A DNA stretch of 14,186 nucleotides from Ruminococcaceae bacterium UBA1244 (GCA_002308635.1 DBWG01000068.1:1-14186); one strand, 5' to 3'. Shown: positions 1-6,537, counted from the stretch's first letter. Made by a program: numbers and translations. The notes: generated from the sequence alone by a model not told the origin.

Positions 1-2211
1 TCAAGAACAAGCTATCTAAAAAGGTTAAGTGCATCTTTTGGAGAAGAATGGGGAACAGAAAAGACAAATAGTTTTCTGGATCTTGTATGGGAAAGAATTT
101 TCAAGCCAAATCTTCAAACGGATGATAATACCGGGTTCAGGATGAAGATTGACGCTTTTAAAGTATTCAGCATTTATTCCGATCCTGTAGACGTTTTCAG
201 ATGCGAACAATGCGGCAGGGTTACATCTGATAACGTAGGGAATGTGTGCCCAACATACAGGTGTACCGGTAGACTTGTTAAATTCGATATCAATAGTCTT
301 AATGACGATCACTACTTTAAACTTTACAATAATCTGGATATTTACGATCTCAGAATAAAAGAACACACCGCACAACTAAGCGTAGAAAAAGCAAAAGAAT
401 ATCAGGAAGAGTTCATCAATAAAGATATAAATATTCTGAGCTGCTCAACTACTTTTGAGATGGGTGTTGATGTAGGTGATCTTGAAACTGTAATGCTTAA
501 GAATATGCCACCTACACCTGCGAATTATATACAGCGTGTCGGACGCGCAGGAAGAAGAACTGACAGCACAGCGTTTGCCTTGACATTTTGCAGGACATCA
601 TCACATGATACGAATTTTTTTAATCGTCCTACAGATATGATATGCGGTCAGATACAGCCACCGTTTTTTAAAACCGTTAATGAAAAAATTGTCAGAAGAC
701 ATGCTTATGCAGTTTGTCTGTCAGAATTTTTCAGAGCTTATCCTGAGAGCTTTAGCGATGCTGACACCTTGATGATTACAGATAAATATGATCTTCTAAG
801 AAATTATATTAGAGTAAGTAGAGATCGATTATGTGAATTGATAAAGAAATCTGTGCCAAGTGAACTATATTGTAGGATAGATCAATGGCTTGAACGTTTG
901 TTGTCTGAAGAAGGTGAACTATCAATTGCTCACGATACATTGAAAAATGAGATCGAACTTCTTGAGGAAGAACTAAACACAGAAAAAAATATTAGTTCGA
1001 TGAAAGCATCATCATTTGATAAACTGAAAAGGATATCGGGGGCTATAAATACACTGAAAAAAGAACCAGTTATTTCATTTTTGTCAAGATATAATCTTAT
1101 TCCAAAATACGGCTTTCCAGTTGATTGCGTTGAGTTGCGCGTAAGAGGAGATTTGATAAAAAAATCCAGTCTCAGACTCGAAAGAGATATGAAGATCGCA
1201 GTCGGAGAGTATGCACCCGGTTCACAGATTATTGCAGACGGAATGATCTATACGAGCAGATATATTTCTAAGCCACCAAGCAAAGAACGTGAATGGAAGA
1301 TATACGCTTATGGAAAATGCACGAATCCGCTTTGTGAGAATGTTAACGTCAGAATACATACTTTTAATGAGGAGATCAGCATAGGTCAGTGTTCATTTTG
1401 CGGAGAAGAAGTTCAAAAGATTGGAGAATTTATTGTTCCTGAATCAGGATTTATTGCTGAAAACCATGCCGAAAAAGCTTATACAAAGAAACCAGCCAAA
1501 AACTATGTGGGATACATAAATTATATTGGAAAGATTCAGGAAGAAGAAAACCGGATTAGAAAAACACATTTTCTTTGTGATAAAAAAATAGAGTTGATAT
1601 CTTCGTTTGATGATGAACTACTTGTGTTGAGCAGATCAAGTTTTTATGTTTGTCCAATCTGTGGTTACGCTGAAAAAGCAAAGGAACAAAGCACCATAAG
1701 CAGAAGAAAAGCAGTACAGCACAAAAGACCTGGGGGATATGCTTGCAGACCCAATAATATGCAGTTGTATTCTTTAGGACATACTTTCAGGACTGATGTT
1801 GTGAGAATTGATTTTTTTGAAACAACAGATCATGTTGGAGAATTATCTGTACTTTATACTTTACTTGAAGGAATCAGCAGAACACTAAAAATAGAACGTT
1901 CTGATATCGATGGATGTGTTCAAAAAATCAAAACACAGGACGGTTATGCGGAGTCATTTATAATATTTGATAATGTTCCTGGAGGAGCAGGTCATGTATC
2001 AAGAATTATGAAGCTTGAAAATGATGAATTCAGAAAACTTCTCTTGAGTTCTTACGAAGTAGTCAATAAGTGTACTTGTGGAGGTGACAGCGGGGACAGT
2101 GCATGTTATGGCTGTCTACGGAATTATTCCAATCAGAATTTTCATAATATTCTGAGTAGAAAAGCAGCTAAACAGTATCTTGAAAAATATCTATGTGATA
2201 ATCAATTATAA
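1..2211 (+). CDS. DUF1998-type superfamily 2 helicase, 3' part (5' end outside window)
   Basis: The frame is open from base 1 (736 residues visible), so the ATG at 142 is internal and the true start lies off the left edge. Seen: a zinc-ribbon-like insert (C68, C71, C83, C88); motif V (STTFEMGVDVGD, about 149-160) and motif VI (QRVGRAGRR, about 178-186) of the second RecA lobe; a second Cys pair set (CTNPLC and CSFC); a further CPIC; and a C-terminal DUF1998 signature with VPGGAGH followed by CTC, CYGC, then NQ and H. The first RecA lobe with Walker A and DEAH motifs would be upstream and is not visible. Family knowledge: large DUF1998 helicases occur in defence systems such as DISARM (DrmA/DrmB) and Druantia (DruE), but also as lone YprA-like helicases. 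I infer a nucleic-acid translocase in a defence context; the exact system cannot be decided without the upstream genes. Confidence 0.9.
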   Translation, partial: SRTSYLKRLSASFGEEWGTEKTNSFLDLVWERIFKPNLQTDDNTGFRMKIDAFKVFSIYSDPVDVFRCEQCGRVTSDNVGNVCPTYRCTGRLVKFDINSLNDDHYFKLYNNLDIYDLRIKEHTAQLSVEKAKEYQEEFINKDINILSCSTTFEMGVDVGDLETVMLKNMPPTPANYIQRVGRAGRRTDSTAFALTFCRTSSHDTNFFNRPTDMICGQIQPPFFKTVNEKIVRRHAYAVCLSEFFRAYPESFSDADTLMITDKYDLLRNYIRVSRDRLCELIKKSVPSELYCRIDQWLERLLSEEGELSIAHDTLKNEIELLEEELNTEKNISSMKASSFDKLKRISGAINTLKKEPVISFLSRYNLIPKYGFPVDCVELRVRGDLIKKSSLRLERDMKIAVGEYAPGSQIIADGMIYTSRYISKPPSKEREWKIYAYGKCTNPLCENVNVRIHTFNEEISIGQCSFCGEEVQKIGEFIVPESGFIAENHAEKAYTKKPAKNYVGYINYIGKIQEEENRIRKTHFLCDKKIELISSFDDELLVLSRSSFYVCPICGYAEKAKEQSTISRRKAVQHKRPGGYACRPNNMQLYSLGHTFRTDVVRIDFFETTDHVGELSVLYTLLEGISRTLKIERSDIDGCVQKIKTQDGYAESFIIFDNVPGGAGHVSRIMKLENDEFRKLLLSSYEVVNKCTCGGDSGDSACYGCLRNYSNQNFHNILSRKAAKQYLEKYLCDNQL

Positions 2212-2221
2212 CGAACAATAA

Positions 2222-2569
2222 AGTCAGACACATGAAAAGATGACAGTCTCCTGTATTGAAGAGATATTTTTTAAGTATGTTGAAAATGGAAAAGCGGAAC
2301 ATCCCGAGCATTTCAGAGAAAAAAGCTATACACCACATTCGATGCGTCATACAACAGCAACGCATATGTTAGAGGCAGGAGTGCCGCTTATTGTTGTTAA
2401 GAATTTCCTTGGCCATGCCTCTATTCAGACAACCCAGATCTATGCTGAAATATCACAACGCACTGCTGACAGAGAGCTTAAAGCCTGGAACGACAGGTGG
2501 TTTTTGAAGAAAGAAGAATCGTCTGCTAAGGATTCCGAAAACAGTATGATTCCTGATTTTCTGACTTAA
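2222..2569 (+). pseudogene. Tyrosine recombinase/integrase, C-terminal fragment
   Basis: About 110 residues corresponding to the end of the catalytic domain of a phage-integrase-type tyrosine recombinase. Counting from the Met at 2240, the box II motif PHSMRHTTATHM gives H33 and R36, LGHASIQTTQIYAE gives H59 and the nucleophile Y68. The first catalytic Arg, the beta-hairpin Lys and the whole N-terminal core-binding domain are absent. The frame is open only from 2222, just 11 bases after the helicase stop, and similarity seems to start there, so this is a 5'-truncated remnant and not a short gene. The ATG at 2240 has no good ribosome binding site. The C-terminal sequence resembles recombinases that occur as adjacent pairs or trios in Clostridia transposons. 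It marks a past mobile-element boundary beside the helicase. Confidence 0.85.
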
Positions 2570-2597
2570 AAAGCTGTATTGTTATCAGAGGAGATAC

Positions 2598-2897
2598 TTA
2601 TGAAATCCCATAATAGCGTGCGTTTTTAGATCTTCCCCTGATAATGATACTTCTCGGATAATAGGCACAGCAGCCGTCACCTATCATGACAGCGATTGTA
2701 AGTGCTATTACCGTCAGAGGAAAAACAACTGTATTTGCAGCGTTTCCGTAAGAGCCGAGATAATCCGCATTTGCAATATAAATCTGATCGACAATATTAT
2801 ACAGAGTACCTACCAGCAAAGAAATAATGCAGGGAACAGCATATTTTCTCATAAGCTTTCCAATATCCTTCTGCCCTAAAAACTGATTTTCTTCCAT
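2598..2897 (-). pseudogene. MATE-family multidrug efflux transporter, N-terminal remnant
   Basis: The minus-strand frame starts at ATG 2897 with GGAGG at 2906-2910; an upstream TTG at 2912 is not needed. It encodes about 80 residues of a typical MATE start: a short polar N-terminus, RKYAVPCIISLLVGTLYNIV, then the motif VDQIYIAN, a second hydrophobic stretch and MIGDGCCAY. MATE proteins are about 450 residues with 12 membrane segments and export drugs or metabolites in exchange for Na+ or H+. After GDGCCAY the reading departs from the family and ends at 2598; short family-like pieces appear in another frame, indicating a frameshift plus loss of about 80 percent of the gene. It is divergent from the TetR gene, a common regulator/efflux arrangement. 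It cannot encode a working transporter. Confidence 0.85.
2600..2629 (+). pseudogene. Orphan gene start (9 codons) after the recombinase
   Basis: A good ribosome binding site (AGAGGAGA, 2587-2594, about 6 bases spacing) precedes an ATG that opens only nine codons before TAG. It sits 30 bases after the recombinase stump, where a second recombinase gene would start in a two- or three-recombinase element. I infer that the body of that gene was deleted and the DNA joined to the MATE remnant somewhere near 2625-2640. The call rests on the ribosome binding site and position only. Confidence 0.3.
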
Positions 2898-2905
2898 TAA
2901 AAATT

Positions 2906-3023
2906 CCTCCAAAAAAATACAGCGTGTGCCGCAAGCCGGATTTATGCTTTTGGCAACACGCTGTTTGATGACATATTCGGTTTAATCGAGATATGAACCT
3001 ATTGACACCGGCAGCACGCCGGC
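2906..3023 (-). promoter_or_regulatory. Structured 5' leader of the MATE gene with terminator-like hairpin
   Basis: Reading the minus strand, two stems precede the MATE start. The first is CCGGC-gtgct-GCCGG (3022-3008). The second is a long stem, arms 2964-2952 and 2930-2919, that pairs with one bulged base and is followed directly by seven T (2917-2911) and the GGAGG of the MATE gene. The loop of the second stem contains CCGGC (2939-2935), which could pair with GCCGG of the first stem and give a mutually exclusive antiterminator. This is the layout of a transcription attenuator or riboswitch expression platform. I do not recognise a known riboswitch consensus. Confidence 0.5.
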
Positions 3024-3030
3024 TTATTTT
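3002..3030 (+). promoter_or_regulatory. Possible tetR promoter
   Basis: TTGACA at 3002-3007 and TATTTT at 3025-3030 are 17 bases apart, a perfect -35 with a fair -10. The spacer contains the CCGGC/GCCGG palindrome. The resulting leader of about 65 bases would carry the dyad at 3054-3078 before the TetR start. Confidence 0.4.
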
Positions 3031-3053
3031 TTATAGACAAAACCCTCATTTTC

Positions 3054-3078
3054 TGTTATCATATATTTTAAGATAACA
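3054..3078. promoter_or_regulatory. Perfect 7-bp dyad, candidate TetR operator
   Basis: TGTTATC (3054-3060) and GATAACA (3072-3078) are exact inverted repeats separated by 11 A/T-rich bases, 24 bases upstream of the TetR start codon in the tetR/MATE divergent region. Autoregulation from such a dyad is typical of TetR regulators. The assignment is by position and symmetry. Confidence 0.5.
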
Positions 3079-3101
3079 AATGCAGATATGAGGAAATCAT
3101 T

Positions 3102-3650
3102 ATGAAGAAACGAACATCCAAACAGATTTTTGCGGAAACATTTCTGGAACTGAGCCGTGAACTGCCGATAGATAAAATCACTGTCAAGAAGATCGTCCTG
3201 GAAAGCGGATTGTCGCTGAAAACCTTTTATAACCACTTTCCCGATAAGTATTCGCTGATGCTGTACATTGAGCAGGTGGAGAGTGACCGTCTGCACGAAA
3301 AGCTGGCGGATGGTGATATGACATTTCGTGATTATCTCAGGGCAGGATTAGAATACTACCGTAAGATCAGGCACTTTCTCTCCAATGCCTTTGAAAATAC
3401 ACAGGGTGCGGATTCCTTCGTGAAAACCCATGCTGAGGAGGCTTGCCGTTCCCTTCTCGAGCTGATACTGAAAAAGAACGGTCTGACAGAAATACCTGCC
3501 GATATCCTTTTTGCAGAAAGACTGTACGCCAATGGTCTGGTAAGCAGCTTCTATGACTATAATTTCGGCAAAAGCATTCTTACAGAGGATGAATTCATCC
3601 GTTATTGTGAGGAATGTATTCCTGAAAAGCTCAGACCCTATCTGCTGTAA
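3102..3650 (+). CDS. TetR/AcrR-family transcriptional regulator
   Basis: 182 residues, the usual TetR length. The N-terminal DNA-binding domain (about 1-55) shows the family pattern: a first helix with IFAETFLEL, then ITVKKIVLESGLSLKTFYNHF as helices 2-3, and DKYSLMLYI as the start of helix 4. The remainder is an all-helical ligand and dimerisation domain of the TetR_C_7/DhaS-like kind (inferred from general pattern). The start ATG has TGAGGAA (3089-3095) at good spacing. It is divergent from the MATE remnant, which was probably its target; with that gene broken the regulator may now control only itself, or the downstream redox operon. The candidate operator is at 3054-3078. No truncation or missing part is visible. 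Confidence 0.9.
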   Translation: MKKRTSKQIFAETFLELSRELPIDKITVKKIVLESGLSLKTFYNHFPDKYSLMLYIEQVESDRLHEKLADGDMTFRDYLRAGLEYYRKIRHFLSNAFENTQGADSFVKTHAEEACRSLLELILKKNGLTEIPADILFAERLYANGLVSSFYDYNFGKSILTEDEFIRYCEECIPEKLRPYLL

Positions 3651-3691
3651 AAAGTACAGGATTTTGCAAATTGCTGTAAAAGTACAGCAAT
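3645..3691. repeat. Twin dyads CTGTA-(A)AAAG-TACAG
   Basis: Two near-identical inverted repeats lie 29 bases apart: CTGTA-AAAAG-TACAG (3645-3659), which includes the tetR stop codon, and CTGTA-AAAG-TACAG (3674-3687), which extends to a 9-bp perfect arm (3670-3678 with 3683-3691). No T tract follows, so they do not look like terminators. They sit just upstream of the redox-operon promoter and could be paired operators; a weak tetR 3' hairpin is the alternative. Confidence 0.5.
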
Positions 3692-3706
3692 CAGAGTAAT
3701 CCTCCA

Positions 3707-3734
3707 TTGAAATAATCAGCAGATGAAATATAAT
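3707..3734 (+). promoter_or_regulatory. Strong sigma-A-type promoter of the redox operon
   Basis: TTGAAA (3707-3712) and a perfect TATAAT (3729-3734) with a 16-base spacer. Transcription should start near 3741, giving a leader of about 55 bases before the ferritin-like gene. The twin dyads at 3645-3691 end 15 bases upstream, a position suited to regulation. Confidence 0.7.
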
Positions 3735-3795
3735 TAAATTAAAGATTGTGCACAACCGGAACGCACACAATATTATATTTCAGGAGGGTCATACT

Positions 3796-4245
3796 ATGAC
3801 AAAAATTGAACTGTTGAAGGCATTTGCAAAGGGCTGGTTTGGCAACTCACAGCAGCACTCTATCCATGCTCAGCTTCTCAAGGCTCGCGGACTGAATAAG
3901 CTCGGAGACAAGATCATGGCTGAATCAGATGAGGAATGGGAAGAGGCTAAAAAGGTCAATGCAAGACTGATCGAGCTTGGTGAAACACCTGTTGTTGAGA
4001 TCGAGGCATATCCTGTTATCACCGATATCAAGGAAATGTTGGAATATGACTGCAAGGATGCAGCCGAAGCTCTGCCCATGATGTCAAAATCTCTTGCTAT
4101 GTTCGATGACGACTATGTAACAAAACACATGATCGAGCAATTTATCCTTGACGAGCAGGAGCATTATAACTGGGTCAAGGGACATCTCTGCCTGATTGAG
4201 CAGATCGGTATGGAGAATTATATTATTGAAATGCTGGGTGACTGA
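3796..4245 (+). CDS. Ferritin-like four-helix protein
   Basis: 149 residues from ATG 3796, chosen because AGGAGGG (3782-3788) precedes it; a GTG at 3748 in the same frame lies in the leader. The helical pattern follows bacterioferritin/ferritin-like proteins: helix A with HAQLLKARGLNKLGDKI, helix B with EEWEEAKKVNARLIELGETP, and helix D with DEQEHYNWVKGHL, whose E120 and H123 match the second ExxH iron-ligand motif. By eye alignment to bacterioferritin, other ligands are altered: helix A Glu is Gln19, the helix B His is Glu50 (E47-x-x-E50), and the helix C Glu position is Ala89 with Glu91 nearby. Ferritin-like proteins store iron or reduce peroxide or O2 in the cytoplasm; the altered centre makes the activity uncertain. 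It is the first gene of a co-directional cluster and is followed 13 bases later by the PNPOx gene. Confidence 0.8.
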   Translation: MTKIELLKAFAKGWFGNSQQHSIHAQLLKARGLNKLGDKIMAESDEEWEEAKKVNARLIELGETPVVEIEAYPVITDIKEMLEYDCKDAAEALPMMSKSLAMFDDDYVTKHMIEQFILDEQEHYNWVKGHLCLIEQIGMENYIIEMLGD

Positions 4246-4258
4246 AGGAGTATAGAAT

Positions 4259-4660
4259 ATGAAAGATATTGAAAGAGTATGCAGATTCCTTGACGAGGTA
4301 CATACCTATTATCTTGCTACTGTTGAGGGCGATCAGCCGAGAGTACGTGCTTTCGGAACGGCTCTTCTGTATAATGACAGGCTTTATATCCAGACAGGCA
4401 AGGTCAAGGATGTTTCAAAACAGATAAGCTCGAATCCCAAGGTTGAGATCTGCGCATTCAAAGACGGAAAATGGCTGAGGATCGCAGGCGAGCTTGTGAA
4501 TGATGATGATCGTGACGTAAAGGTCGCCATGTTGGAAAAGATGCCAAGCCTGAAAGCAATGTACGCTCCCGATGACGGCAATATGCAGATGTTGTATTTC
4601 AAGAACGCAACGGCTACATTCAGCTCGTTTACCGAAGCACCGGAAACGATCAGTTTCTAA
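4259..4660 (+). CDS. Pyridoxamine 5'-phosphate oxidase-fold (FMN-binding) protein
   Basis: 133 residues, the usual size of small split-barrel flavoproteins. The pattern YYLATVEGDQPRVRAFGTAL, then LYIQTGKVKDVSKQISSNP, then VEICAF and WLRIAGEL, is the typical PNPOx-like core: strand pairs lining the FMN site, the TGK..D.SKQI phosphate-binding helix region and the KVEI strand. Proteins of this type bind FMN (some bind heme or F420) and are often electron-transfer or reductase components; true PNPOx activity is unlikely at this size. The start has AAGGAG (4245-4250) overlapping the upstream stop codon, so it is translationally close to the ferritin-like gene. The neighbours suggest a flavin electron carrier in a redox module. 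Substrate unknown. Confidence 0.85.
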   Translation: MKDIERVCRFLDEVHTYYLATVEGDQPRVRAFGTALLYNDRLYIQTGKVKDVSKQISSNPKVEICAFKDGKWLRIAGELVNDDDRDVKVAMLEKMPSLKAMYAPDDGNMQMLYFKNATATFSSFTEAPETISF

Positions 4661-4674
4661 GGAGGGTAATTACT

Positions 4675-4857
4675 ATGAGCGAAAAAGAACAGATTCTTGA
4701 AGCAATGAAAAAAGCCGGCGAACCGCTGAATGCCGGAAAAATAGCAGAGCTTACCGGTCTTGACCGCAAGGTCGTTGACAAGACAATGACCGCAATGAAA
4801 AAGGACGGTTCTATCGTATCTCCTGTCAGATGCAAATGGGAGCCTGTTGAAAAATAA
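4675..4857 (+). CDS. Small winged-helix DNA-binding protein
   Basis: 60 residues consisting of a single winged helix-turn-helix: EQILEAMKKAGEPLNAGKIA, then ELTGLDRKVVDKTMTAMKKD as the turn and recognition helix, and GSIVSPVRCKWEPVEK as the wing. It starts 14 bases after the PNPOx stop behind AAGGAGGG (4660-4667). Such stand-alone wHTH proteins occur beside ferritin-like and PNPOx genes in Clostridia and are usually treated as transcriptional regulators of their own cluster; I infer that role. There is one Cys (in VRCKW), so a redox role through a single thiol is possible but unsupported. Confidence 0.8.
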   Translation: MSEKEQILEAMKKAGEPLNAGKIAELTGLDRKVVDKTMTAMKKDGSIVSPVRCKWEPVEK

Positions 4858-4863
4858 GAAACA

Positions 4864-4910
4864 GACCGGCATACCTCATGATAACGGGATATGTCGGTCA
4901 TTTTATAAAA
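4864..4910 (+). terminator. Intercistronic hairpin (weak terminator)
   Basis: GACCGGCATA (4864-4873) pairs with TATGTCGGTC (4890-4899) with one G-U pair, loop of 16, followed by ATTTTATAAAA. It lies in the only long gap of the operon (75 bases), between the winged-helix gene and the small membrane protein. The T run is short, so partial termination or RNA processing that separates the two halves of the cluster is more likely than a full stop. Confidence 0.5.
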
Positions 4911-4932
4911 ACCAAGAAAGGACGGATAGAAT

Positions 4933-5094
4933 ATGAAATCATTTTTTGCATTTGTAGGAGGAATATGCACAGGAGTATTTCTTATCATGCTTTATCTTCA
5001 TCGCGGAATGATAAGGGCAGCTATAACCGGAGAAGAAATGCCCAAAGCACCCGAAAGCTGCCCGGCTTTCAGGCCGGAAGATGATGACGAATGA
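4933..5094 (+). CDS. Small single-pass membrane protein, 53 residues
   Basis: ATG 4933 opens 53 codons to TGA 5092-5094. Residues about 3-22 (SFFAFVGGICTGVFLIMLYL) form one hydrophobic segment with a GxxxG-like glycine pattern, followed by HRGMIR as a positive stop and then an acidic tail with Pro and one Cys (C43), ending EDDDE. The layout resembles YtxH-like or phage-shock-type small membrane proteins, with the tail probably in the cytoplasm. The ribosome binding site AAAGGA (4917-4922) is modest. The stop overlaps the start of the OhrR-like gene as ATGA (5091-5094), which implies translational coupling and supports this as a real gene. No family name can be given. Confidence 0.75.
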   Translation: MKSFFAFVGGICTGVFLIMLYLHRGMIRAAITGEEMPKAPESCPAFRPEDDDE

Positions 5095-5549
5095 CAAACC
5101 AACCAATAGCAGATAAATACAGCTCCATTCGTCTTGGCAATCAGCTTTGTTTTCCGCTTTATGCCTGCGCAAAAGAGGTCGTCCGTCTTTACCGCAAGCC
5201 CCTTGAAAAATTAGGACTGACCTATACACAATATATCGTGATGATGGTTTTTTGGGAGCATGGCGGAATGACAGAAAAGGAGCTGGGGGAGATCGTGCAT
5301 CTTGATTCGGGTACGCTTGCACCGCTGCTCAAGCGTCTGGAAAAACAGGGGCTTATTACCCGGACACGTCCAGAAAGTAACGAAAGCAAGCTCTATATTG
5401 CCCTGACAAAAAAGGGCGAGAAGCTTAAGGAAGAAGCTCTCCATGTTCCGCAGGAGATGTCAGGCTGTATCCGTTTGTCGGATGAGGAACAGACAAGCCT
5501 TAAAAGTTTGCTTGACAAGATGATGGTAATGATGGAGGAAACAAAATAA
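5091..5549 (+). CDS. MarR-family regulator of the OhrR type (redox-sensing)
   Basis: 152 residues. The N-terminus LGNQLCFPLYACAKEVVRLY aligns with Bacillus OhrR, where the Cys of the NQLCF motif is the single peroxide-sensing thiol; here it is C20, with the two partner tyrosines of the family seen as Y34 and Y45. The winged helix is typical: MTEKELGEIVHLDSGTLAPL as turn and recognition helix, then LLKRLEKQGLITRTR as the wing. C26 is a second nearby Cys, and there is one more in the C-terminal helix. OhrR proteins repress peroxide-defence genes and release DNA when the Cys is oxidised by organic hydroperoxides. Its start overlaps the upstream stop (ATGA) and the MBL-rubredoxin gene follows 16 bases later. 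No ohr gene is present, so the likely target is this operon. Confidence 0.85.
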   Translation: MTNQPIADKYSSIRLGNQLCFPLYACAKEVVRLYRKPLEKLGLTYTQYIVMMVFWEHGGMTEKELGEIVHLDSGTLAPLLKRLEKQGLITRTRPESNESKLYIALTKKGEKLKEEALHVPQEMSGCIRLSDEEQTSLKSLLDKMMVMMEETK

Positions 5550-5565
5550 ACAAGGAGGATCAACA

Positions 5566-6507
5566 ATGATAATCAAAGCGGTAAAGTTCAGAAAAGACGG
5601 TTTTTATACACAGCCCTTTGCCTTCGGCGGAGAGGAAGGACCGCAAAATTTCGACCCGAATATCCGTTACCGCGGAAGCCTGCAAAACTATCTGATAGAC
5701 ACAGGAAATGAAGTGATACTGGTAGATACCGGTATCCCGGCAGGAACACCGGAGGAAAAGCCCGATGAAACGAGTTTCGCTTTTACAGGGCATGACATCT
5801 GCACCTACATGGAAGCTCTTGCAAACCTCGGCTACAAGCCCGAACAGGTCACCAAAATACTTCTTACCCATAAGCACAGCGACCATTCCGGAGAGTTAAA
5901 GTCTTTCCCGAACGCTCAGATTTTTGTGGGGGAGGAAGAAGTCAGTGCGGCTGAACTGCAGGGAATCCCGAATATCGTTCCTGTAAAATTCACCGACGGT
6001 GCATACTACAATTTCCCCGAAAGCCAGAAGATAGCTGAGGGTATCTATTACATCAAAGCAAAGGGACATACCAACGGAAACAGCATTGTCATTGTGGAAG
6101 CAGATGGACTTTTTTATATGCTTCACGGAGATATCACATACGTTGACGAGGCATTGTATGAGAATAAGCTATCTGTTGTTTTTGATGATAAAGCGGCAGC
6201 CCGTGAGACACTGGACAGGGTACGTGAGTTTGTCCGCAGTCACCCCACAGTATATTGCGGCACACATACACCTCAGGGATATGAAAACCTTGAAGCAAAG
6301 CGTGTGATAGACCTTGACGCTCCTGTTCCGACAGTTCTTGCAGAAGTCGATTTTTCTGAGAGCAAGGCTACGGGAATTTATGTCTGCTCAATATGCGGAT
6401 ATGTTTACGATCCGGCAGAGAATGACGGCACAGCGTTTGAAGATCTGCCTGACGACTGGAAATGCCCGAGATGCAGGCAGGGCAAGGAAAAATTCAATAA
6501 GGCATAA
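5566..6507 (+). CDS. Metallo-beta-lactamase-fold hydrolase fused to a C-terminal rubredoxin
   Basis: 313 residues from ATG 5566 behind AAGGAGG (5552-5558). Residues 1-260 are an MBL fold: THKHSDH gives H102, H104, D106 and H107; GHTNG gives H168; HGD gives D189; GTHTP gives H234, a complete dinuclear metal set. Residues 271-313 are a full rubredoxin: CSICGYVYDP (C274, C277) and CPRC (C300, C303), with the conserved YDP, G and F positions. A flavodoxin domain, as found in flavorubredoxin, is absent, and the HxHxDH motif is that of hydrolases or persulfide dioxygenases and not the HxExDH of flavodiiron proteins. Rubredoxin carries one Fe(Cys)4 and passes single electrons. I infer an iron-containing MBL enzyme that receives or donates electrons. 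It is last in the operon, ahead of a shared terminator. Confidence 0.9.
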   Translation: MIIKAVKFRKDGFYTQPFAFGGEEGPQNFDPNIRYRGSLQNYLIDTGNEVILVDTGIPAGTPEEKPDETSFAFTGHDICTYMEALANLGYKPEQVTKILLTHKHSDHSGELKSFPNAQIFVGEEEVSAAELQGIPNIVPVKFTDGAYYNFPESQKIAEGIYYIKAKGHTNGNSIVIVEADGLFYMLHGDITYVDEALYENKLSVVFDDKAAARETLDRVREFVRSHPTVYCGTHTPQGYENLEAKRVIDLDAPVPTVLAEVDFSESKATGIYVCSICGYVYDPAENDGTAFEDLPDDWKCPRCRQGKEKFNKA

Positions 6508-6537
6508 TACTCCTATGTTATTTCTCTGATTATTCAA

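Noticed and set aside
3008..3030. CCGGC-agcac-GCCGG followed by T-rich sequence as a plus-strand terminator
   Set aside because: No plus-strand gene ends nearby, the stem is only 5 bp, and the same palindrome fits better as part of the minus-strand MATE leader or the tetR promoter spacer.
3348..3770. 140-codon open frame on the minus strand across the TetR gene
   Set aside because: Shadow of the TetR coding frame; it lacks a ribosome binding site, and the twin dyads and operon promoter lie in its beginning.
4650..4988. Open frames on the minus strand opposite the winged-helix gene
   Set aside because: Two overlapping shadows with no start signals; the plus-strand gene has a strong ribosome binding site and a family pattern.
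5566..6507. Calling the MBL-rubredoxin protein a flavorubredoxin (NorV-like)
   Set aside because: There is no flavodoxin domain and the motif is HxHxDH where flavodiiron proteins have HxExDH.
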